From NCBI GenBank assembly GCA_002385265.1, contig DGDD01000066.1:632-26183 (forward strand): 25,552 nucleotides of DNA, in the 5' to 3' direction. The notes under the pieces were generated by a model. That model worked only from the letters and a program-made list of their open reading frames with translations. It had not been told where the DNA came from and searched no databases. This document shows, piece by piece, positions 7,508-14,162 of the stretch (positions are counted from its first letter, which is position 1; each line of letters begins with the position of its first letter). This DNA comes from Chitinophagaceae bacterium UBA3961. Its GTDB lineage: Bacteria; Bacteroidota; Bacteroidia; Chitinophagales; Chitinophagaceae. Made by a program: the position numbers and the translations under genes.

Positions 7508-9769
7508 ATGAAAAAAATGCTTTCATTTATATTGTTGATTCCGGTTTGCACTCTTGCACAAATGAAACATTCCATGCCATCAGCTAAAGACGAGGGAGTA
7601 AAAAAAATTACATCGTATAATTTTCCTTTGAAGGCAATACAACCTGCACCCGGAAAAATTTATCAGAGTAAGAAAGTGGAATACGACCTGTATGTAACTG
7701 ATACGATGGTGAACTTTACCGGTAAGCATCGCCATGCCATTGCTATTAACGGCCAGATACCAGCACCCATTCTTGAATTTACTGAAGGCGATACGGCCAT
7801 CATCCGGGTGCATAACCTGATGAAGATGGAAACATCCATTCACTGGCATGGAATATTGTTACCCAATAAAGAAGACGGTGTTCCTTATTTAACAACTTCT
7901 CCTGTGGAGGCAGGCAAAACTTATACGTTCACTTTTCCATTGATACAAAGCGGCACTTATTGGTATCACTCCCACACTATGCTGCAGGAGCAAAGCGGTT
8001 TGTATGGTTCAATCGTAATCCATCCCGCCCGGCCAGAACCTGAATTAAAAGAATATGTTTTGCTACTGTCAGACTGGACGGACGAAAACCCACACCAGGT
8101 AATGCGTTACCTGAAACGTGGAGGCGAATGGTATGCCATTAAGAAAGGTGCCTTGCAAAGCTATGGCGAAGCCATTGCTGCAGGTTCATTTAAAGACAAA
8201 CTAAAACAGGAATGGCAGCGTATGCCTGCTATGGATGTATCAGATGTTTATTACAATAAATTTTTGCTGAACGGGCAGGAAGCAAATGAATTTAATGATG
8301 CCAAACCAGGAGAAATAGTCCGGCTTCGGATTATTAATGGTTCGGCTTCTACCTACTTCAATCTGCAATATGCAAACAGCTACATGCGGATAATTGCCGC
8401 TGATGGCATCAATGTCACCCCTGTCAATGTAAATAAACTGGAAATCGCTATCGCCGAAACTTATGACGTATTGATTACAGTACCTGAAACAGGCGCCGCA
8501 GAGCTGCGGGCTACTTCATGGGATGTAACAGGATACTCATCTGCTTATTTTGGCAACGGCCCTGTCATGAAAGCCCCGGATATCCCAAGGCTGAATTATT
8601 TTAAGATGATGCAGGAAATGGGTAGCATGAATATGAAAGGAATGGACATGGGCAATATGCAGGGCATGGATATGAAAGGCATGGACATGCCCGGTGATAC
8701 TATGCCAAAAAAGAAAGAAATGGATATGCAGAATATGGAAGGCATGAAGATGGATGGTATGCAGGGCATGGATATGAATATGGAAATACCTGGTGAATTT
8801 AATTACAATATGCTGCGGGCACTGCATCCCACCACTTTGGATTCAACTTTGAAACCAAGAGAAATTAAACTAACCCTTACCGGAAATATGTTGCGGTATG
8901 TATGGTCGTTCAATTTTAAAACTTTATCCGTTGCCGATAAAATCCTTATCCAAAAAGGTGAACGGGTAAGATTTGTTTTAACCAATAATACCATGATGCG
9001 GCATCCATTGCATTTGCATGGCCACTTCTTCCGCTTCATTAATGCACAGGGCGAATATTCGCCCATGAAGCATACGTTCGATATCAAACCAATGGAAACA
9101 GTTACTATAGAATTTGAGGCCAACGAACAACAAGACTGGTTTTTTCATTGCCATATTTTATACCACATGATGGCAGGTATGGCCCGGATTGTAAGTTATG
9201 ATGGCAGCGAACAAAATGAATTTGCCAAAACTGGATACCGGAAATTAAAAAAGGAAGATAATATGCTTTATCCCTGGTATGACTTATCAGTACATTCCCA
9301 GGGTGCATGGCTGAGTGGGAATATTTCAAATAATAAGATGGCATTAGAATTTGAAGGCCGTGTAAGCTGGAAAGGAAACTATGAAACAGAAACGCATTTA
9401 CTTCGTTACCTCGATAAAAAACAATACTTCGCCTTTTATATAGGCTATGATTACCGAAAAAACAAAACGCTTCCATTAGCAAACAAGCCAAACTCAAAGG
9501 ATAACCGACGGGTTTTTGATGCAGGCTTTTATTATTTATTGCCTATGCTTATCCGTTCCGAATGGCGGATTGACCAAACAGGCCGTTTAAGGCTGCAATT
9601 GGAAAGACGGGATTTACCCCTCAGTAATAATTTCTTTTTTGATTTCAGGGTAAATACCGACAAGGAATTTAATGTAGCGGCAAGGTATATGATTGCAAAA
9701 TCATTTTCCATCAGCACAAATTATGACAGCGATTACAAATGGGGAATTGGATTAACATGGCACTATTGA
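7508..9769 (+). CDS. Multicopper oxidase (CopA/PcoA type) with Met-rich loop and C-terminal CopB-like barrel domain
   Basis: A 753-residue exported oxidase; the signal peptide ends near Ala17. All copper ligand motifs are visible: H112-W-H114 and H154-S-H156 in the first cupredoxin domain, and HPLHLHGH (499-506) plus HCHILYHMMAGM (547-558) in the last. It probably oxidises periplasmic Cu(I) to Cu(II). A Met-rich insert (about residues 367-430, MKGMDMGNMQGMDM type) resembles the Met-rich segments of CueO and PcoA. After the oxidase core ends (about 565), some 190 residues remain with alternating hydrophobic and polar strands ending in WHY. The segment LLPMLIRSEWRIDQTGRLRL resembles the C-terminal part of the outer-membrane copper protein CopB/PcoB. 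This would be a PcoA-PcoB-like fusion, with the barrel part shorter than a whole CopB. The gene lies between the Met-rich membrane protein and the copper ATPase. Confidence 0.92.
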   Translation: MKKMLSFILLIPVCTLAQMKHSMPSAKDEGVKKITSYNFPLKAIQPAPGKIYQSKKVEYDLYVTDTMVNFTGKHRHAIAINGQIPAPILEFTEGDTAIIRVHNLMKMETSIHWHGILLPNKEDGVPYLTTSPVEAGKTYTFTFPLIQSGTYWYHSHTMLQEQSGLYGSIVIHPARPEPELKEYVLLLSDWTDENPHQVMRYLKRGGEWYAIKKGALQSYGEAIAAGSFKDKLKQEWQRMPAMDVSDVYYNKFLLNGQEANEFNDAKPGEIVRLRIINGSASTYFNLQYANSYMRIIAADGINVTPVNVNKLEIAIAETYDVLITVPETGAAELRATSWDVTGYSSAYFGNGPVMKAPDIPRLNYFKMMQEMGSMNMKGMDMGNMQGMDMKGMDMPGDTMPKKKEMDMQNMEGMKMDGMQGMDMNMEIPGEFNYNMLRALHPTTLDSTLKPREIKLTLTGNMLRYVWSFNFKTLSVADKILIQKGERVRFVLTNNTMMRHPLHLHGHFFRFINAQGEYSPMKHTFDIKPMETVTIEFEANEQQDWFFHCHILYHMMAGMARIVSYDGSEQNEFAKTGYRKLKKEDNMLYPWYDLSVHSQGAWLSGNISNNKMALEFEGRVSWKGNYETETHLLRYLDKKQYFAFYIGYDYRKNKTLPLANKPNSKDNRRVFDAGFYYLLPMLIRSEWRIDQTGRLRLQLERRDLPLSNNFFFDFRVNTDKEFNVAARYMIAKSFSISTNYDSDYKWGIGLTWHY

Positions 9770-9796
9770 TTTCTTAAAAACAAATAAAAATGTTTT

Positions 9797-12082
9797 ATGG
9801 AACATAATCACTACAATCAACAACGGTACACCTGCCCAATGCATTCTGAAATTGTGAAAAACGAACCCGGCAGTTGTCCCAAATGCGGAATGAATCTCGT
9901 TCCTGTTGATGCAAAAGAAAAAGAACATTCTCATTTGCAGCATCAACATACTGAATCCAAAAAAGAAGCAATTGCTTCACATGAAGGTCATGTTGCCCCT
10001 GTTGTTGAAATGCGAACGTCACAAGGCTTCCAGAAATACACCTGCCCCATGCATCCGCAGGTTGTGCAGGACGGGCCTGGCAAATGCCCTTTATGTGGAA
10101 TGACTTTAGTGCCACTTGCAAAACCTGGTAAACACGATGGCCATGATGCTCATTCGTCAGGAATAGCAGATTTTAAAAAACGTTTTTATGTTGTGCTGAT
10201 TCTTACGATTCCCGTTATGCTGTTATCGGAAATGATTCAGCACTGGTTGAATATTCATTTCAGTTTCCCCGGTTCAAAATATATATTGCTCGTTTTATCT
10301 TCTGTTGTATTTTTTTATGGTGGCTGGCCTTTTTTAAAGGGATTGGTTGGTGAAATGAGAGCCAAGAATCCCGGCATGATGACATTGGTAGCATTTGCTA
10401 TTTCTGTTGCTTACATATACAGCGTAGCTACTGTATTCGGGTTAAAAGGAATGGATTTCTTTTGGGAACTGGCCACTTTGATTTTAATAATGCTGCTGGG
10501 CCACTGGATTGAAATGAGATCCGTTGCCGGCGCTTCAAGAGAATTAGAACTCCTTGTACAATTGATGCCGGATGATGCTCATTTAGTCAATGGAGAAAAT
10601 ATAACAGATGTAAAAACAGAATCCCTGAAAGAAAATGATGTGATACTCATTAAGCCCGGTGAGAAGGTTGCAGCAGATGGCGTTATCGTGGATGGGGAAA
10701 GTTACCTTAATGAATCCATGCTCACCGGCGAATCAAAACCAGTGGAGAAAACAAAAGGTGATAAAGTGATAGCTGGTTCAATAAATGGAAACGGGGCTAT
10801 AAAAGTTTCTGTGTCACATAGTACCGGGGACTCATACTTATCCCAGGTGATAAAGCTGGTGCAGGATGCACAAAAATCAAAATCCAGAACACAATTAATT
10901 GCAGACAGGGCAGCAAAATGGCTTACGCTGATTGCTATTGTAGCAGGCATCACCACATTTCTCGTATGGTATTTATCAGGAAAAGACTTAGCGTTTTCCA
11001 TTGAGCGGATGGTGACAGTCATTGTGATTTGTTGCCCCCATGCTTTGGGATTGGCCGTGCCACTGGTAGTGGCAAAATCAACAGCACTATCTGCAAAGCA
11101 TGGTTTACTGATAAAGAACAGAACGGCATTTGAAAACTCAAGAAAAATTACCACACTGGTATTTGATAAAACAGGAACACTAACCTTTGGCAAATTTCAG
11201 GTAGTACGGTATGTAACGCATAATGATAAATATACACAGGAACAGGTGCTCCAATATGCAGCGGCACTTGAACAAAACTCAGAACATCCTATTGCTACGG
11301 GGATAACTGCTAAAGCTAAAGAACTGAATCTGGAACTTCCTGCCGTTATGGGTTTTGAAGCTATCACTGGAAAAGGTATAACTGGAATAATTGACAGAAA
11401 AGATGTAATGGTAGTTAGCCCCGGTTATTTAAAAGAAAAGTTTTCATTCCTTACAAAAGATGATATGGTTAAGGCAGAAGAGACCCTTGTATTTGTATTA
11501 ATTGATGATGATATTGCCGGTTCTATTGCGCTGGCTGATGAAATAAGGCCTGAATCTTTTGAAGCAATCAAAACACTCCGTCAGAATAATATTAAATCAA
11601 TTCTATTGACTGGGGATAACGCAACAGTGGCTAAAGGTGTAAGTGACCGTTTGGGTATGGACAGTTTTTTTGCTGAAGTATTACCACATCAAAAATTAGA
11701 AAAAATAAAAGAACTGCAGAAAAAAGGTGAATATGTTGCCATGACAGGTGATGGGGTAAACGATGCTCCTGCATTGGCGCAGGCCAATGTAGGAATTGCA
11801 GTTGGTTCAGGTTCTGATATTGCCGCCGAAACAGCAGGAATTGTACTGGTTAACAGCAATCCCAAGGATGTTGTTTCATTGATTCAGTTTGGTAAAGCCA
11901 CTTACAGAAAGATGATTCAGAATTTGATTTGGGCTACAGGTTATAATGTAGTGGCTTTACCATTGGCGGCTGGTGTGTTATACAAAATGGGAATATTGTT
12001 AAGCCCTGCTGCCGGTGCCGTTTTAATGAGTGTAAGTACAGTTGTGGTAGCGATTAATGCAAGTATGCTGAAAGTAAAATAG
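9797..12082 (+). CDS. Copper-exporting P1B-type ATPase (CPH, CopB-like) with two N-terminal HMBDs
   Basis: A 761-residue inner-membrane ATPase. The N-terminus carries two HMBDs (C13-P-M-H ... C27-P-K-C30-G-M and C83-P-M-H ... C97-P-L-C100-G-M) joined by a His-rich linker (HSHLQHQH), in place of classical HMA domains. The transport motif is C413-P414-H415. That CPH form, with SVSTVVVAINA in the last helix, is characteristic of the P1B-3 group (CopB type), reported to move Cu(II) and/or Cu(I). Catalytic motifs are intact: the phosphorylated D457 in DKTGTLT, HPIATGI in the nucleotide domain, LTGES in the actuator domain, and TGDGVNDAP (650-658). The start is the ATG giving MEHNHYNQQRYTC; the ATG seven bases upstream is out of frame. 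It follows the oxidase by 27 bp and is probably co-transcribed with it. Confidence 0.93.
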   Translation: MEHNHYNQQRYTCPMHSEIVKNEPGSCPKCGMNLVPVDAKEKEHSHLQHQHTESKKEAIASHEGHVAPVVEMRTSQGFQKYTCPMHPQVVQDGPGKCPLCGMTLVPLAKPGKHDGHDAHSSGIADFKKRFYVVLILTIPVMLLSEMIQHWLNIHFSFPGSKYILLVLSSVVFFYGGWPFLKGLVGEMRAKNPGMMTLVAFAISVAYIYSVATVFGLKGMDFFWELATLILIMLLGHWIEMRSVAGASRELELLVQLMPDDAHLVNGENITDVKTESLKENDVILIKPGEKVAADGVIVDGESYLNESMLTGESKPVEKTKGDKVIAGSINGNGAIKVSVSHSTGDSYLSQVIKLVQDAQKSKSRTQLIADRAAKWLTLIAIVAGITTFLVWYLSGKDLAFSIERMVTVIVICCPHALGLAVPLVVAKSTALSAKHGLLIKNRTAFENSRKITTLVFDKTGTLTFGKFQVVRYVTHNDKYTQEQVLQYAAALEQNSEHPIATGITAKAKELNLELPAVMGFEAITGKGITGIIDRKDVMVVSPGYLKEKFSFLTKDDMVKAEETLVFVLIDDDIAGSIALADEIRPESFEAIKTLRQNNIKSILLTGDNATVAKGVSDRLGMDSFFAEVLPHQKLEKIKELQKKGEYVAMTGDGVNDAPALAQANVGIAVGSGSDIAAETAGIVLVNSNPKDVVSLIQFGKATYRKMIQNLIWATGYNVVALPLAAGVLYKMGILLSPAAGAVLMSVSTVVVAINASMLKVK

Positions 12083-12101
12083 CGTTAGCGAATAAAAAAG
12101 G

Positions 12102-12431
12102 ATGGAAATTATTCAGAAGGTTATTCATTATTTTCTTCACTTTGTTTTTCCCTTAGGAATAGCTTTTGTCTTTTTCAGAGAAAGATGGAAACAAGCTTAC
12201 CTGATATTATTGTTAACAATGTTGATAGATTCTGACCATTTATTAGCAATCCCTTTTTATCATCCCTGCCGTTGCAGTATTGGTTTTCATCCCCTGCACA
12301 GTTATTTCGCAATAGTTATATATGCGTTGTTATTTTTGTTTTCAAAATTCCGTATCGTATCTGTCGGATTATTAATGCACCTGGCTACAGACTATATTGA
12401 TTGTATTTTTATTACTCATAATTGTAAATAA
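12102..12431 (+). CDS. DUF6122-family small membrane protein
   Basis: A 109-residue integral membrane protein with about three or four hydrophobic helices. It has conserved polar motifs inside the membrane region: IDSDHLLAIPFYHPCRCSIG, FHPLHSY and LMHLATDYIDC. This matches the pattern I know as DUF6122, which resembles DUF457/YbcI-type membrane hydrolases by its D.DH...H motifs. No function is established. The gene is 19 bp after the copper ATPase and 11 bp before the PepSY gene. The Cys and His residues could bind metal, but they are a family feature and so do not specifically indicate copper. Confidence 0.72.
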   Translation: MEIIQKVIHYFLHFVFPLGIAFVFFRERWKQAYLILLLTMLIDSDHLLAIPFYHPCRCSIGFHPLHSYFAIVIYALLFLFSKFRIVSVGLLMHLATDYIDCIFITHNCK

Positions 12432-12442
12432 TATTACTGTTT

Positions 12443-13228
12443 ATGGCAAAAAGCAAACACTACTACATCCGAAAAACTCACCGCTGGCTCGGTGTTATTT
12501 TAGGCATCCAGTTTTTATTATGGACAATTGGTGGATTGTATTTCAGTTGGAGCAATATGGATGAAGTGCATGGAGATTTTCAAAAGAAAAATGCACCGCT
12601 CTTATCATCCGATATTTCATTAGTAAGCCCAACAATGGTACTGGATACTATCAGGAGAGTTCATCGGATTGATTCAATTGTTTCCATTCAGTTAATTGAA
12701 ATTTTGGGTAAGCCATTTTATCAGGTTCGTTGTATCAGTGCTATCCACAACGAAACAAATCATGAACATGATATGCAGGCAATGAACCATCTTGCCGATG
12801 CAGAAACAGGTGACCTACGGGGGCCATTGACAAAAGAGGAAGCCACTGAAGTTGCAAAAAGGCGATTTAATGGCGAGCCGGAAGTTAAATCTGTTGAATA
12901 CCTAACAGGTACAAATAATCACCATGAGTACCGTGAAAATCCTTTGCCTGCTTACGCTATTACATTTGAGCATCCGTCAAAAGCCACCGTTTATGTTGCC
13001 AGCGAATTAGGAACCGTTCAAAAATTCAGGAATAATAAATGGCGAATATTTGATTTCTTGTGGATGATGCACACGATGGATTATGAAGGCAGGGACAATT
13101 TTGGGAATAATCTGCTTCGATTCTTTTCAATTTTTGGATTGGTGACAGTGTTAAGTGGATTTGCATTATTCTTTGTGAGTACCAAACGCAAGAAGAAAAA
13201 AACTACACATTTCCCAACTCTGAATTAG
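12443..13228 (+). CDS. PepSY-domain membrane protein
   Basis: A 261-residue protein with an N-terminal transmembrane helix (RKTHRWLGVILGIQFLLWTI, residues 10-30), a periplasmic region and a C-terminal helix (FFSIFGLVTVLSGFALFF) followed by a basic tail (STKRKKKKTTHF). The periplasmic part holds a PepSY-like unit (TKEEATEVAKRRF, then EVKSVEYLTG and PAYAITFEHPSKATVYVASELGTV). The tail of the fold includes the conserved HTMDYEGRDNFGNNLLR segment. PepSY membrane proteins often occur with iron/copper reductases and siderophore uptake genes; some are fused to flavin reductases. Here there is no reductase domain. A role in periplasmic redox or metal handling next to the oxidase and ATPase is inference only. 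Confidence 0.8.
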   Translation: MAKSKHYYIRKTHRWLGVILGIQFLLWTIGGLYFSWSNMDEVHGDFQKKNAPLLSSDISLVSPTMVLDTIRRVHRIDSIVSIQLIEILGKPFYQVRCISAIHNETNHEHDMQAMNHLADAETGDLRGPLTKEEATEVAKRRFNGEPEVKSVEYLTGTNNHHEYRENPLPAYAITFEHPSKATVYVASELGTVQKFRNNKWRIFDFLWMMHTMDYEGRDNFGNNLLRFFSIFGLVTVLSGFALFFVSTKRKKKKTTHFPTLN

Positions 13229-13275
13229 TATCAATATCCGGGCTTTTGTTGTAAACTTTTATTGCAATTTAAAAA

Positions 13276-13434
13276 ATGAAGAAGGATATTAAGAAACAAA
13301 GTGCTAAGAATAAAAGGTCAATTCCAAAGGTTCTGAAATATGCGCTTTGGATTATTCTTGCTCTTCTTATACTTGCAATCTTTGCTCTTGTCATGCTTCT
13401 ACAGAATATACATATTGAAAAAAATAAAGGTTGA
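13276..13434 (+). CDS. Small basic single-pass membrane protein (52 aa)
   Basis: An ATG at 13276, preceded by a run of A, opens a 52-codon frame ending at TGA 13432-13434. The first 20 residues are strongly basic (MKKDIKKQSAKNKRSIPK). They are followed by one long hydrophobic helix (ALWIILALLILAIFALVMLL) and a short polar end (QNIHIEKNKG). This layout predicts a cytosolic N-terminus, one membrane helix and a short periplasmic tail. No family is recognised. The gene lies 47 bp after the PepSY gene on the same strand. A second short gene with the same design lies at 13993-14145. Below the size used by many gene finders, it could easily be unannotated in related genomes. Confidence 0.65.
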   Translation: MKKDIKKQSAKNKRSIPKVLKYALWIILALLILAIFALVMLLQNIHIEKNKG

Positions 13435-13515
13435 CCTTATCCGAACCGAAGGGATTTTCAGTTTTTTGAGAAATAGTCGGCAACTGGGGTGGTTAAGCAT
13501 GGTTTAATTGGCTGA

Positions 13516-13586
13516 TTTGCAACTGTATTGCTAAATTATACATGCCTAAGTGTATTATTTGCAACAAAACATCCTATTTTTGCAAC
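13516..13586 (+). promoter_or_regulatory. Three phased TTTGCAAC direct repeats, candidate operator/promoter of the second efflux module
   Basis: TTTGCAAC occurs at 13516, 13558 and 13579, in one orientation. The spacings are 42 and 21 bp, that is four and two helical turns, so all copies face the same side of the DNA. The empty slot at 13537 holds TATACATG, a weak match. The last copy overlaps TATTTTTG (13575-13582), a perfect fit to the Bacteroidota -7 box TAnnTTTG. TTTG at 13516 with TATACATG at 13537 is an alternative, weaker promoter pair. I saw no other copy of this octamer in the window by eye. The array lies directly upstream of the DUF6660 gene start at 13589. Confidence 0.6.
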
Positions 13587-13588
13587 CA

Positions 13589-13909
13589 ATGAAATTATTC
13601 TTCTCAATAGTATCTCTGGTAATGCTTTACATTTCCTGCCTGCCCTGCGGCGACAGAGAGGAATGTAACATCAGAGCAGAAGCAAGAATTTCAGCAGCTA
13701 ATGACAACCACCAGCAGCATAAACATAATACAGAAGCCTGTTCTCCGTTCTGCTCATGTTCCTGTTGTGCTGCCTCAGCCTTTTACTCTCCTTTCGCTAA
13801 GGCTCAGATAAATAAAGTAGAATTTCAATCGGAGAAATATCCCCTTTACAATGTAGCGTTTAGTACCGAAGCTCAAAATAGCATCTGGCAGCCTCCCAAA
13901 TTGTCTTAA
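13589..13909 (+). CDS. DUF6660-family Cys/His-rich exported protein
   Basis: A 106-residue protein with a hydrophobic leader (MKLFFSIVSLVMLYISCLPC) and a Cys/His-rich middle: HQQHKHNTEACSPFCSCSCC, then a variable region and a conserved end IWQPPKLS. These features fit the DUF6660 family, which in Bacteroidota commonly sits just upstream of CusA/CzcA-TolC efflux genes. The clustered Cys and His suggest soft-metal or zinc binding in the periplasm, but I know of no biochemical proof. A GTG 39 bases upstream in frame (13550) is rejected as the start because it would put a non-leader peptide before the signal sequence and overlap the promoter repeats. It is probably the first gene of the second efflux operon. 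Confidence 0.8.
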   Translation: MKLFFSIVSLVMLYISCLPCGDREECNIRAEARISAANDNHQQHKHNTEACSPFCSCSCCAASAFYSPFAKAQINKVEFQSEKYPLYNVAFSTEAQNSIWQPPKLS

Positions 13910-13992
13910 TCTCACAACTCCTTTATTGAATTTGCTGTAAGTCATTTATTGGCTTATTCAGCTATTGTATCATTCATTTCCCATTGCTGGCA

Positions 13993-14145
13993 ATGGCCAC
14001 AGCCAAAAAAGTTACAAAAAGCAAGAAAAGAAAAAAGCCTTTAGTGATAAGAATAATCAGAATCATTCTTATTGGAATTGCCTGTGCTATACTTATTGCC
14101 GCAATAGTGGAAAGAACAATTCATTTCTTCAGGTATCATATATAA
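13993..14145 (+). CDS. Small basic single-pass membrane protein (50 aa)
   Basis: A 50-codon frame runs from ATG 13993 to TAA 14143-14145. The N-terminus is very Lys-rich (MATAKKVTKSKKRKKP). One hydrophobic helix follows (LVIRIIRIILIGIACAILIA), and the end is AIVERTIHFFRYHI. It lies 17 bp before the RND-TolC fusion gene and is almost certainly co-transcribed with it. A longer overlapping frame (13965-14159) on the same strand reads as unstructured Lys/Asn/Cys-rich sequence without a membrane segment; I judge it spurious. No family is recognised. By position it could be a small pump accessory subunit, as AcrZ is for AcrB, but that is an analogy only; there is no sequence similarity to support it. 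Confidence 0.62.
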   Translation: MATAKKVTKSKKRKKPLVIRIIRIILIGIACAILIAAIVERTIHFFRYHI

Positions 14146-14162
14146 CCAAACAGACTTAAGAC

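Noticed and set aside
6854..7575. Long minus-strand open frames (199 and 172 codons) opposite the Met-rich gene
   Set aside because: They arise because the ATG/AAR/GAY-rich repeat has few stop codons in antisense. The peptides are low-complexity and the plus-strand gene is well supported.
13432..13475. Weak hairpin CCTT...AAGG followed by TTTTTT after the 52-aa gene
   Set aside because: Only four base pairs with a 10-nt loop; too weak to call a terminator.
13965..14159. A 64-codon plus-strand frame before the RND-TolC gene
   Set aside because: Its composition is that of an out-of-frame reading. The overlapping 50-codon frame makes a more convincing protein.
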